Source: Hellea sp964472905
GTDB taxonomy: Bacteria > Pseudomonadota > Alphaproteobacteria > Caulobacterales > Maricaulaceae
DNA length: 41,371 nucleotides
Direction of reading: 5' to 3'
NCBI GenBank assembly: GCA_964472905.1
Contig: CAYYMI010000021.1
Location: 1-41,371 of the forward strand
In this document: piece after piece, positions 17,839-26,497 of the stretch
Numbering within the stretch: position 1 is the stretch's first letter
How the letters are laid out: every line of letters starts with the position of its first letter
The notes under the pieces: generated by a model
What the model was told of the DNA's origin: nothing
Seen by the model: the letters and a program-made list of their open reading frames with translations, nothing else
Databases searched by the model: none
Position numbers and translations under genes: made by a program

Positions 17839-18309
17839 ATGAGCACACCAGACCAAAAACTAGCTGATCTTGGATTAAGCTTGCCGAAGCCTTCTGCGCC
17901 TGTGGCCAATTATGTGCCTTATGTTGTCAGCGGGAATCTTGTCTTTATCTCGGGCCAGATTTCCAAAATTGGAGATAATGCGATTGGTGGGCGTCTCGGG
18001 GAAGATCTGACGATTGAGCAAGGTCAAGAGGCAGCGAAATTATCGGCTCTGAACTTGCTTGCGCAAATGAAAGCGGCTTGCGGCGGAGATTTATCACGCG
18101 TCAAACGCATCGTGAAACTCGGCGGCTTTGTGCAAGCTTTGCCGACAGCTACAGCCGCGGACATCCCAAAAGTTGTTAATGGCTGTTCTGATATTATGGT
18201 CGCTGTCTTTGGCGATGCCGGACGTCATGCCCGCTTTGCCGTTAGCGCGCCAAGCCTGCCCCTTGATGTCGCCGTAGAAATTGACGCGATTGTGGAGATA
18301 ACTCCCTAA
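17839..18309 (+). CDS. RidA/YjgF-family protein (enamine/imine deaminase-like)
   Basis: RidA proteins hydrolyse reactive enamine or imine intermediates released by PLP enzymes, limiting damage by 2-aminoacrylate. This 156-residue copy belongs to the longer subgroup. It has LVFISGQISK in the first strand and GRHARFAVSAPSLPLDVAVEIDAI at the end, where the arginine before FAVSAPSLP fits the substrate-carboxylate residue of archetypal RidA. The subgroup is less well tested than RidA proper, so deaminase activity is inference. AAAGGA eight bases before ATG 17839 is a good ribosome site. Gaps of five bases on both sides place it firmly in the operon. Confidence 0.88.
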   Translation: MSTPDQKLADLGLSLPKPSAPVANYVPYVVSGNLVFISGQISKIGDNAIGGRLGEDLTIEQGQEAAKLSALNLLAQMKAACGGDLSRVKRIVKLGGFVQALPTATAADIPKVVNGCSDIMVAVFGDAGRHARFAVSAPSLPLDVAVEIDAIVEITP

Positions 18310-18314
18310 GCTGA

Positions 18315-19457
18315 ATGAGTTCCTCAAATTATAGCGCCCGTATTCTCACCCGTATCAGCGAGGTCAGCGAAAGTGATTGGGACTCTCACCTTCCTGAGGG
18401 CACACACCCGTTTCTCAGCTGGCGGTTTCTAAATGCCTGCGAACAGAGCGGCTCGGCAACCGAAGAGACAGGCTGGGCCCCACGCCATATCTGGCTTGAA
18501 GATGATAAAGGACAATCCGTCGGCGTGGCCCCGCTTTATGCCAAAACCCATAGCCAAGGCGAATATGTGTTTGATCATGGCTGGGCCGAAGCACTGCACC
18601 GCGCGGGCGGAAATTATTATCCAAAGCTCCAAGGCTCTATCCCCTTTACCCCTGCTACAGGGCCGCGCCTTTTGGCTAGCAATAAAGCCGAAAAAATGGC
18701 GCTCATTTCCGCCATGGTTCAGGCCTGCGAAGATTGGGGCTATTCAGGAGTGCATCTGACATTCTTACAGCCTGATGATTTAGAGATTTTAGAAGAAGTC
18801 GGATTTGCACATCGCGAAGATCGACAATTTCATTTTATCAATCGCGGCTATGAAACTTTCGGTGATTTCCTCGCATCGCTATCCTCCCGTAAACGCAAAA
18901 ATATCCGTAAAGAACGTATCGCGGCGCAAGAGGGCATTACGATTAAGCGCCTTACGGGGGATGATTTAAAATCCGAGCATTGGGACTTTTTCTATCGCTG
19001 CTATATGGATACAGGACAGCGCAAATGGGGCCGTCCTTACCTGACCCGAACCTTTTTTGAAATTCTGCAAGAAACTATGCGCAATGATATATTGCTGGTT
19101 ATGGCCTTTGACGGCGAAGTGCCAATTGCAAGCGCGCTGAATTTTATTGGTTCGGCCGCTCTTTACGGACGCAATTGGGGCTGCACGGTTCACAAACGGT
19201 TTTTGCATTTTGAGCTGTGCTATTATCAAGCCATCGAAGCAGGCATTGAACTTGGCTTGCCCAAAGTTGAAGCAGGCGCGCAGGGCGAACATAAACTCGC
19301 CCGCGGCTATGAACCTGTTGCTACACATTCCGCCCATTATCTCACCCATCCGGGTCTTCGTGACGCCGTCAGTGATTACTTGACAAGAGAGCGCCGCGCC
19401 GTTGATCATGAGATATCAATTCTGGCCAAACATACCCCCTTTAGGAAAAATATATGA
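18315..19457 (+). CDS. FemAB-like GNAT-fold protein (PF04339/DUF482 type)
   Basis: A 380-residue protein of the family once called DUF482, with two GNAT-type acyltransferase folds in tandem like FemABX aminoacyltransferases. Family marks are HPFLSWRFLNACEQSGSA (near 32-49), GWAPRHIWLEDD, the lysine/arginine block SSRKRKNIRKER (about 190-201), then FLHFELCYYQAIEAGIELGL and EAGAQGEHKLARGYEP near the C terminus. Relatives are often described as peptidoglycan-related or as acyltransferases of unknown acceptor; neither is shown here. It starts five bases after ridA. Its stop overlaps the HIT start as ATGA. Confidence 0.85.
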   Translation: MSSSNYSARILTRISEVSESDWDSHLPEGTHPFLSWRFLNACEQSGSATEETGWAPRHIWLEDDKGQSVGVAPLYAKTHSQGEYVFDHGWAEALHRAGGNYYPKLQGSIPFTPATGPRLLASNKAEKMALISAMVQACEDWGYSGVHLTFLQPDDLEILEEVGFAHREDRQFHFINRGYETFGDFLASLSSRKRKNIRKERIAAQEGITIKRLTGDDLKSEHWDFFYRCYMDTGQRKWGRPYLTRTFFEILQETMRNDILLVMAFDGEVPIASALNFIGSAALYGRNWGCTVHKRFLHFELCYYQAIEAGIELGLPKVEAGAQGEHKLARGYEPVATHSAHYLTHPGLRDAVSDYLTRERRAVDHEISILAKHTPFRKNI

Positions 19458-19888
19458 GCCTGCATGGACCTTATGAGAGCGATAATGTTTTCGCGAAAAT
19501 CTTGCGGGGCGAGATGCCTTGTGTGAAAGTCTTTGAGGATAATAACATCCTCTCATTCATGGATGTTTTTCCACAATCCGAAGGGCATACTCTCGTTATT
19601 CCTAAAGCACCGTCGCGCAATTTTCTGGAGACCAACCCCAAAGACATAGGCCGTTTATTCGGAAGCGTTCAACGGATTAGTAAAGCTGTTGACCTTGCCC
19701 TAAAACCTGACGGTATTCGTATCGCGCAATTCAACGGCGCGCCCGCTGGGCAAACCGTCTTTCATACCCATGTGCACATCATTCCGTGTTATGAAGGGAA
19801 ATCATTGGGCGCGCATGGCGACGGCATGGCAGATATGGATAAGCTCAACACCCTAGCCGCGAAAATAAAAAAACAATTGGAGACATAA
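19454..19888 (+). CDS. HIT-family nucleotide hydrolase/transferase
   Basis: Histidine-triad protein of the HINT/Fhit-like size (144 residues), which hydrolyses AMP-linked substrates such as adenosine phosphoramidates or dinucleoside polyphosphates. N-terminal NVFAKILRGEMPCVKVFED, central FPQSEGHTLVIPKAP and the triad HTHVHIIP are all present; the middle His of the triad is the nucleophile. AGGA lies seven bases before ATG 19454, inside the 3' end of the preceding gene, with a 4-base ATGA overlap. The next gene begins immediately after its stop. Confidence 0.92.
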   Translation: MSLHGPYESDNVFAKILRGEMPCVKVFEDNNILSFMDVFPQSEGHTLVIPKAPSRNFLETNPKDIGRLFGSVQRISKAVDLALKPDGIRIAQFNGAPAGQTVFHTHVHIIPCYEGKSLGAHGDGMADMDKLNTLAAKIKKQLET

Positions 19889-21574
19889 ATGCAAAAAATT
19901 TTACTCGCAGTGTCATTGATAGCGCTGGCCGCCTGTTCGCCCAATTCACAAACGGCGCAAGATACTCAGGCCTCATCTGACCCTGTTATAGAGACCTCCA
20001 AAACTGGCTACGATATAGATCGCCAATATGCTAAATTTGCCGAAGTGCCTATGGATGTTGATACGAGTTTCCTGTCGGAGTCTGAAAAACAAGTGGTCAA
20101 TAAACTCATCGAGGCTAGCGGCTATTTGTCGGAAATATACTTGCGGCAACGTGGAACGAATTACGCGCGGCTTCGCTCTGAAATCGAAGAAGAAGGTACG
20201 CCAATTCAACTCAAAATGTTCAATCTACATTATGGCCCCTGCGATACACTAGAAGAAGACACGCTTTTTTATGGTGACACGCCTTGCCCAAAGGGCGGAG
20301 GTTTTTATCCCGCCGATATGACCAAAGAAGAATTTAATGATTGGCTAGAAGCCCATCCGAGAGACAAAGATGCTTTCACATCAGGTTATACAGTTATACG
20401 GCGTAGCCCAGATAAAACCCGCCTCTTTGCGATGCCTTATTACAAAGCCTATGCCCAGTGGTTGTTACCAGCCGCTAAACTTTTACTTGAAGCCGCAGAG
20501 ATTTCTGAAAATGAATCTATGAAGAATTTCCTGACTCTAAGAGCCCGAGCTTTTCTAACAGATGATTATTTCGCCTCTGAATTGGCTTGGATGGATTTAG
20601 ACGGCAATATTGAAGTCGCCATCGGCCCTTACGAAGTTTATGATGACGGGTTGTTCGGCTATAAAACAGCCTATGAGTCCTTTGTGACCATCAAAAACCC
20701 TGACGAGTCGGCAGCGCTCGCAAAATATAAAGACTTTCTCAAAGACATGGAAAAGAACCTACCTGTTGAGGAAAGCTATAAAAATTATACCCGCGGTTTT
20801 GAAAGCCCGATTGCGGTAACCTACCAAATACACGGCGGCGGCGATAATGAAAACGGCGTGCAAACCATTGCCTTTAACCTGCCCAATGATGAGCGCGTGC
20901 GCGAAGCCAAAGGCGCGAAAAAAGTTATTCTCAATAATGTGCTGGGGGCCAAATATGACCGCATACTCGGCCCCATAGGCAAGCGGGTTTTAGTGCCAGA
21001 ACAGGCCAAGCTGACGACCAAAAAATATATGAGTAATAATACGCTCTTTCATGAATTATCCCACTCCCTCGGCCCTGGTACGATTACAGTGGACGGCGTT
21101 GAGACAACGGTCAGCGCGCAGCTTAAAGAGCTTTATTCCGGTATCGAAGAAGGCAAAGCCGATGTCATGGGCGCTTATAATATTCTCTATATGATGGATC
21201 GCGGGGAGCTCCCAATCGCCGATAAAGAAGCGTTCTTGGCGACTTATTTTTCCGGCAAGTTCCGCTCTATGCGGTTTGGCACAGGCGCAGCCCATGCCAA
21301 AGGCGCAGCCTTTCAATATAATTATTTCCGAGAGACAGGCGCGGTAGACTGGCTGGCCGACCAAGAACGTTTCAAGATTGATTTCGCGAAGTTAGAACAA
21401 GCCATTTCTGACTTAACTGGCAAAGTCGTTGTAGTACAAGGCGATGGAAATTACGATAATGCTAAAGCATTTTTGGATAAATATCTTCCGCTAGATGACG
21501 CAGCTAAGACCGTCCTCGGGAACCTTGATGATATTCCTTATGATATTAGGCCTATTTATCCCGATAAGATTTAG
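19889..21574 (+). CDS. M49-like (dipeptidyl-peptidase III family) zinc peptidase, lipoprotein
   Basis: A 561-residue envelope lipoprotein. The N-terminal signal ends in lipobox LAAC, and C16 would be lipidated. The zinc site consists of HELSH (388-392) and EEGKAD (420-425), 28 residues apart. Classical DPP III has HExxxH, while bacterial and plant NUDX3-linked members use HExxH followed by EExKAD, the form seen here. These peptidases trim peptides from the N terminus, but the substrate of the lipoprotein form is not known to me. GGAG six bases before ATG 19889 supports the start. Last gene of the operon; its stop lies one base from the convergent ptsP stop. Confidence 0.85.
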   Translation: MQKILLAVSLIALAACSPNSQTAQDTQASSDPVIETSKTGYDIDRQYAKFAEVPMDVDTSFLSESEKQVVNKLIEASGYLSEIYLRQRGTNYARLRSEIEEEGTPIQLKMFNLHYGPCDTLEEDTLFYGDTPCPKGGGFYPADMTKEEFNDWLEAHPRDKDAFTSGYTVIRRSPDKTRLFAMPYYKAYAQWLLPAAKLLLEAAEISENESMKNFLTLRARAFLTDDYFASELAWMDLDGNIEVAIGPYEVYDDGLFGYKTAYESFVTIKNPDESAALAKYKDFLKDMEKNLPVEESYKNYTRGFESPIAVTYQIHGGGDNENGVQTIAFNLPNDERVREAKGAKKVILNNVLGAKYDRILGPIGKRVLVPEQAKLTTKKYMSNNTLFHELSHSLGPGTITVDGVETTVSAQLKELYSGIEEGKADVMGAYNILYMMDRGELPIADKEAFLATYFSGKFRSMRFGTGAAHAKGAAFQYNYFRETGAVDWLADQERFKIDFAKLEQAISDLTGKVVVVQGDGNYDNAKAFLDKYLPLDDAAKTVLGNLDDIPYDIRPIYPDKI

Positions 21575-21575
21575 C

Positions 21576-23879
21576 CTAAATCGGAATACCCTCTTCCATA
21601 CAGAATTCGCGGACAATATCCCGCAGGGTGGAGCTGCGGGAATCAATACGGATATGTGGATCTAGTTTTGCACGTAACTTAGCAGCATCGAGCTTTAGGA
21701 TCGCTGACTTCACCGGCCCTATGCCAGTCACGGGCATAGAGAGTGTTGTATACCCCAGAGCGACCAATGTTATGGCTTCTAGTGGACGGCCCGCAATCGC
21801 GCCGCAAACAGAGGCTTGTTTGCCATTGCGGGCACAGCCATCCGCGACAAATTTCATAATCGAGAGAGCCGCCGGATGAAGCACGTCATAGCGGTCAGAG
21901 ACACGCGCATTATCGCGGTCGGCCGCAAAGAAAAACTGCATTAAATCATTGGCTCCAACACTGACGAAATCGGCGTGATCACAAACTGCGCTAATTTGCC
22001 AAGCTAGCGAAGGGGTTTCGAGCATAACGCCAACTTCGATCTTTTTCGGAAGCTCTTCACCCAGTTTTTGCGCGCGTGCGATTTCGCGGTCAAAAAGCGC
22101 GCGCGCTTCGATGAATTCATCAACGATGGTTACCATAGGGAACATGACGCGCAAATGCCTTCCAGCCCCCGCCGCGACAAGGGCGCGAAGTTGATAGCGC
22201 ATGAGGCCGGGCCGATCGAGCGCAATCCGGATAGCGCGCCATCCAATGGCGGGATTTTCTTCGGGTACCGGGTCGATATAAGGCAGAATTTTATCACCCC
22301 CAAGATCAAGCGTTCGGAACGTGACAGGGCGGTCACCTCCCGCCTCAATCGCTTTACGGTAAAGTTCCGTTTGTTCTTTCAGACGCGGCATGAACTCGCT
22401 GACCATGAATTGAAACTCAGTTCTAAAAAGTCCAATCCCGTCTGCCCCCGCTTGATCGAGCTGAGGCAAATCAACAAGTAGGCCAGCATTAAGCTGAAGC
22501 GATACGGACTGACCATCAAGCGTAACCGCAGGCGTAAATTTCATCGCCTCATAAGCACGGTTCATTTCCCCGCGAATATTCATCCGCAGCTTAAATCCTG
22601 AAACCTGCGTTTCTAGTGGCCGAATGTGAACGTCACCTTGTTCCCCATCGACAAGCACGGGATCACCGACTTCAATTTTATCAAGAACACCTTCAGCACG
22701 GCCAACCAACGGAATACCAATGGCCCTACAAATGATAGCCGTGTGAGATGAAGCGGCCCCTTCTTCCAAGACAATGCCCCGAAGTTTATCACGGTCATAA
22801 TCCAAAAGCTCTGCCGGGCCTATTTCGCGGGCGAAAATAACCGCGTCATTTGAAATATTTTTATTTCCGGGTCCTAAAGATTCGCCTGAGAGCGCCCGTA
22901 TCAAACGATTGGCCAGATCTTCAAGGTCATGCAAACGCGCCCGAAGGTAAGGATCACGCGATTTCATCAATCGCGCGCGATGTTCATTGCGCACGCGTTC
23001 AACCGCGGCTTCGGATGTTAGGCCTGAATGCACGGCTTCTCTCAGACGGCCCACCCATTTGCGGTCATAGGCAAACATGCGGTAGGTTTCATAAATCTCT
23101 TTACTGGCCCGCGAAAGCGTCGCCGTCTCGCCCGCAACCAAGGCATCCACAGAGGCTCTTAGTTTTGCAACACCGTCTTCCAGCCTGATTTCTTCCGCGG
23201 CTATATTATCTGATAAAAGGTTGGACGGCGCGACAGGCGGAACATGTAAATAAGCATGGCCTTGAACAAGCCCGTCCGCAAAAGCTTTCCCCGAAATAGT
23301 CTCGGGTTTTACAGGGGCAAGACTAATCCCTTTTAGAGCGGCTTTCTTACCCCCGATACGTTCATCATCAACGATGATTTCAGCGAGCACCATAGCAACA
23401 GTGAGAAGGTCTTCGACCTCTTCTTCATTAAAGCTACGGGCGTCTTCTGACTGGACAACCAAAACGCCGAGCGTACGTCCCCCGCGTAAAATCGGCACGC
23501 CTAAGAAAGATTTAAAAGGGTCTTCCCCTGTTTCCGGACGATATGAAAAAAGCGGATGAGACGGCGCGTCGGCCAGATTAAGCGGCCGCGCGGTTAAGGC
23601 AACATGCCCAACTAGGCCCTCACCAGGCTTCATACGCGTTTTATGAACTGCTGATTTTTTAAGACCTTGGGTCGCTGAAAGTTCTAAATCTTTTCCCGCC
23701 CGAAGCAGATAAATAGAGGCCACCTTAACCTGCATAGCCTTGGAAATCGCGGCGACAAAATCATTGAGTCGTTCTTGAACAGACTCTGTTCCGGCCATGG
23801 CTTCACGGATAGCCCGCATGAGGCGCGGCGGTTGAGTTTTGATATTTGGGTCTAGGCTCACAGTAAGACTATAGACCAT
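21576..23879 (-). CDS. ptsP: PtsP, nitrogen-PTS enzyme I (phosphoenolpyruvate-protein phosphotransferase)
   Basis: First enzyme of the regulatory nitrogen phosphotransferase system; it takes phosphate from phosphoenolpyruvate and passes it to NPr, and so to EIIANtr. A GAF domain fills about 20-165. The HPr-binding and phosphohistidine domains follow, with H379 in GAASSHTAIICRAIGIP as the phosphorylated residue. The C-terminal PEP-binding barrel has GIGLFRTEFQFM, TFRTLDLGGDK and SVGANDLMQFFFAADRDN. The length of 767 residues is normal for the family. ATG 23879 is preferred to the GTG three bases upstream. No npr or ptsN gene is in the window. The GAF domain is known to sense glutamine or 2-oxoglutarate in relatives, which would connect it to the gltDB operon nearby. 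Confidence 0.95.
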   Translation of the reverse strand: MVYSLTVSLDPNIKTQPPRLMRAIREAMAGTESVQERLNDFVAAISKAMQVKVASIYLLRAGKDLELSATQGLKKSAVHKTRMKPGEGLVGHVALTARPLNLADAPSHPLFSYRPETGEDPFKSFLGVPILRGGRTLGVLVVQSEDARSFNEEEVEDLLTVAMVLAEIIVDDERIGGKKAALKGISLAPVKPETISGKAFADGLVQGHAYLHVPPVAPSNLLSDNIAAEEIRLEDGVAKLRASVDALVAGETATLSRASKEIYETYRMFAYDRKWVGRLREAVHSGLTSEAAVERVRNEHRARLMKSRDPYLRARLHDLEDLANRLIRALSGESLGPGNKNISNDAVIFAREIGPAELLDYDRDKLRGIVLEEGAASSHTAIICRAIGIPLVGRAEGVLDKIEVGDPVLVDGEQGDVHIRPLETQVSGFKLRMNIRGEMNRAYEAMKFTPAVTLDGQSVSLQLNAGLLVDLPQLDQAGADGIGLFRTEFQFMVSEFMPRLKEQTELYRKAIEAGGDRPVTFRTLDLGGDKILPYIDPVPEENPAIGWRAIRIALDRPGLMRYQLRALVAAGAGRHLRVMFPMVTIVDEFIEARALFDREIARAQKLGEELPKKIEVGVMLETPSLAWQISAVCDHADFVSVGANDLMQFFFAADRDNARVSDRYDVLHPAALSIMKFVADGCARNGKQASVCGAIAGRPLEAITLVALGYTTLSMPVTGIGPVKSAILKLDAAKLRAKLDPHIRIDSRSSTLRDIVREFCMEEGIPI

Positions 23880-23942
23880 CACATTGAGGCCAGACTAGGG
23901 TAATTCTAAAAATACCCTATCTACCTCTTTTGAGCACAAGAA

Positions 23943-25247
23943 TTAACTTTTCGTATTTAGCCTTAACCAATCACGTTTCGGAAGGCCGTAAAGCTGATCC
24001 ATGAATTCAAGCTGTAAGCCGATGGGGCGTGAGTGTGGACTATTCCACATCATGGCAATCCCCGAGCGTTTTTCTGGATCAAACAAAACTAACGCCCGAT
24101 ACCCTTGAACCCCACCGCGATGTCCAATGACTTGGTGTCCTGCATAGTCATAAATTCGCCAGCCCAATCCATATTGAGCATTCTTTAGCGACATATATTT
24201 TCGCCGCATAAAACGCTGTTCTCTAGGCGTTTCGACACGGGCGATTTGCATATCCTGTATTATGTCTTGGGAAATTTTAGGGATGGGCGCTTTAATCAAA
24301 TCTTTCTGCCGTTTGACTGCAGCTTCAGCAATAAGCTGAATGGCGGTCTTCTCCTCTTCGGCGAGGCCTCCAGCAAGTTTAATATCTAACGGTTCTTTAG
24401 CTTCATCGTGTTGTAGAGGCATTTGAGCGATCATCCATTTCGCTAAATCTTTGACTGAGGAGTTCACGCCTGCTGCTGCTGGCACGCGGTAGTAATTTTC
24501 TTTGACGCGGCTTATTTCTTGACCTCGGCGTCCATGAGGGCGCGCCCAACTTTTAGACCGTTGCAATCCCTCTAACGTCACGCTGGCTGTTTCCATCCCC
24601 AGCGGATCAAAAATACGTTCCTTGACTACAGATTTATAAGGCAGACCTGTAATTGTTTCGATAATTTCCGATGATGCATCAAAGGCCACATTTTGATAGG
24701 TATGGCAGGTTCCCGGCTCACATAAATATTTCAGGTTTTTAAGCGCGCCGCGGACATCCTTAGCGGAACGGCCATCCTCAATACGGCGGTCATAGGCATT
24801 TCGGACTATCCCTACACGATGAGAGAGAATATCTTCGATAGATACATCAATGTCACTGGGAGGAAGTTTAAGCGATCTTGCATGCATGCTAGCCGGCTCT
24901 GCAATTTCAAAATGACCTTCTTCTTGCAGAGATAGAACCGTCGCGGCGGCAACGCCCTTGGAGACTGAAGCCCAGCGAAAAACTGTATCGGCGCTCACTT
25001 TAGTCTTGCTATTACGCTGCACTTCTCCGTAACCCTTGGAAAACGTCATCTCGCCATCTTCAACAATAGCTACAGATAACCCAACCATTTCCAAATGCTT
25101 CATTAATTGCGTCGCGCGTTTATCTATTTCAGCTAAATCAATACTGGGTTCACCAGTCACCCCCGCGCCATTAGCACTGGCCTGAGCATTCAGACCCATA
25201 AGAGCCAGAAATATCAAAATGCTTGCAAATATGTGTTGGGGTAGCAC
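23943..25247 (-). CDS. Exported serine hydrolase of the beta-lactamase/class C fold
   Basis: A 434-residue penicillin-binding-protein-like serine hydrolase with an N-terminal signal peptide (about 1-25, cleavage after AQASA). The active site is complete: S94-x-x-K97 in WASVSKG, Y184-x-N186 in TYQNVAF and a C-terminal HRGG in place of KTG (VIGHRGGVQGY). Members include esterases, D-aminopeptidases, transpeptidase-like proteins and AmpC, so the substrate is not predictable. A roughly 90-residue insert (about 270-345) with many charged residues is a feature of this copy. Translation starts on GTG 25247 with no clear ribosome site. It stands alone between ptsP and uppP. Confidence 0.87.
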   Translation of the reverse strand: MLPQHIFASILIFLALMGLNAQASANGAGVTGEPSIDLAEIDKRATQLMKHLEMVGLSVAIVEDGEMTFSKGYGEVQRNSKTKVSADTVFRWASVSKGVAAATVLSLQEEGHFEIAEPASMHARSLKLPPSDIDVSIEDILSHRVGIVRNAYDRRIEDGRSAKDVRGALKNLKYLCEPGTCHTYQNVAFDASSEIIETITGLPYKSVVKERIFDPLGMETASVTLEGLQRSKSWARPHGRRGQEISRVKENYYRVPAAAGVNSSVKDLAKWMIAQMPLQHDEAKEPLDIKLAGGLAEEEKTAIQLIAEAAVKRQKDLIKAPIPKISQDIIQDMQIARVETPREQRFMRRKYMSLKNAQYGLGWRIYDYAGHQVIGHRGGVQGYRALVLFDPEKRSGIAMMWNSPHSRPIGLQLEFMDQLYGLPKRDWLRLNTKS

Positions 25248-25357
25248 TTATATTACTCTGCCATAAATACGTTTAGTTTAGGGCGTCTAAAAGAGGCCTT
25301 TCCCATCTGTCTAGTGCACATCACAGTTAACATGATTAAACTCGGTTCATCATTTGG

Positions 25358-26173
25358 TTATGCAGCTCCGTAAAAGACCCATAGCAGTAATCCTGCCCCT
25401 AAGAGAAGCCTGTACACCATGAAAGGGAAAAATCCGATTTTACTGACCCATTTCATGAACAGCGCGATACAGGCATAAGCCGCCAGAAATGACAAGACGG
25501 CGACGATAAGACCATCGCTTAAGCTTGCGCCTGTCTCTTCTGCTTTTGACAGCTTTAACAGCGCATAAAGACCGCCTGCTCCGATTATCGGCAAGCTCAT
25601 CAACATCGAAAACCGCGCACTTTCAACACGGGTCATACCCATAAACCGGGCCGCCGTCATCGTAATACCAGAACGAGAGGTGCCGGGAATAAGAGAGACG
25701 GCCTGCGCCAGCCCAAGAATAGAGGCGCGTTTCCACGTCAAATCTTCAGTTTTATAGATTTCTTGACCTTTGAGATCAGAAATCCAGAGCAAAATCCCAA
25801 ATATGATCGTGGTCGCTGCGATAATAAGGGGTGAGCGTAAAACCTCGTCAATGCCACCTGTTGTCAAAATAAGACCCAAAATCATAGCTGGCGGCGTCGC
25901 AATAATTAAATTGAGCGCCAGAGCCGAATTTTTATTGAGTTTACGTTTTAGCAAATCAAAAAACCCGCTAATCATAGCCGCAACATCTTTATGGAAATAA
26001 GCAATGACAGCAAATAAACTCCCAAAATGCGCCATAACATCAATCAATACGCCTTGATCTTCGGGCCAGCCTAATAGTTGCGGCGCTAAGATCAGATGCG
26101 CCGAGCTGGAAATAGGTAAAAACTCTGAAAGGCCCTGAATGAGGGCTAATATAACAAGGTGAAGCCATGACAT
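25358..26173 (-). CDS. uppP: UppP/BacA undecaprenyl-diphosphatase
   Basis: Membrane phosphatase that converts undecaprenyl diphosphate to the monophosphate carrier for peptidoglycan and other surface polymers; overexpression gives bacitracin resistance. The two signature stretches are present: GLSEFLPISSSAH (14-26) with the catalytic Glu, Ser and His, and PGTSRSG (163-169) with the arginine that binds the phosphate. About eight membrane segments are seen in 271 residues, which is the normal length. ATG 26173 is the only start that leaves the first helix whole. Confidence 0.96.
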   Translation of the reverse strand: MSWLHLVILALIQGLSEFLPISSSAHLILAPQLLGWPEDQGVLIDVMAHFGSLFAVIAYFHKDVAAMISGFFDLLKRKLNKNSALALNLIIATPPAMILGLILTTGGIDEVLRSPLIIAATTIIFGILLWISDLKGQEIYKTEDLTWKRASILGLAQAVSLIPGTSRSGITMTAARFMGMTRVESARFSMLMSLPIIGAGGLYALLKLSKAEETGASLSDGLIVAVLSFLAAYACIALFMKWVSKIGFFPFMVYRLLLGAGLLLWVFYGAA

Positions 26174-26357
26174 ATGGCAGGGCTAAGACGAAACGGTTAC
26201 CGCTTTATTGACAAGCAGCATTTGTTTCTTGCCTTAAAGTCCAAAATACCCTGATTTTTCATTATTTAACTTCAGTCATCAGATTATTTATGGGCACAGT
26301 TTTCACCCATAACCTGATTAATTTCACTTGAATACATATATTATCATTTATAATCAG

Positions 26358-26379
26358 ATACTTAGATACTCATAAGTAT
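26358..26379. promoter_or_regulatory. Inverted repeat ATACTTA-N8-TAAGTAT upstream of gltD
   Basis: Perfect seven-base arms with spacer GATACTCA; the spacer repeats the GATACT that begins the left arm, so direct and inverted symmetry overlap. The right arm runs into TATAAT. This could be an operator for gltDB or uppP. Confidence 0.35.
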
Positions 26380-26407
26380 AATATATATTTTTATATTTTG
26401 TCCTATT

Positions 26408-26438
26408 TTGACAAATTGTCGCATCTTGCAATTGTAAA
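26408..26438 (+). promoter_or_regulatory. Candidate gltDB promoter with palindrome over the -35
   Basis: Perfect TTGACA (26408-26413) and TGTAAA (26433-26438) spaced by 19 bases, so the spacing is longer than ideal. The -35 is embedded in the 11-base palindrome GACAAATTGTC (26410-26420), a possible repressor site. About 60 bases of leader lie between it and the gltD ATG. Confidence 0.4.
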
Positions 26439-26497
26439 TCTATTTCTATATAGCACAGCCTCTTTCAAGCTCATAAGCGCGCAATAGAGTCACTACA

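Larger units (their letters stand above)
26174..26497. other. 324-base non-coding control region between uppP and gltD
   Basis: No plausible gene is seen. The central part (about 26270-26460) is markedly AT-rich. It contains the inverted repeat at 26358-26379, a TATAAT at 26377-26382, runs of alternating A/T after it, and a TTGACA promoter candidate at 26408. It must hold the promoters of both uppP (minus) and gltDB (plus). I found no clear sigma-54 -24/-12 site. Confidence 0.6.
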
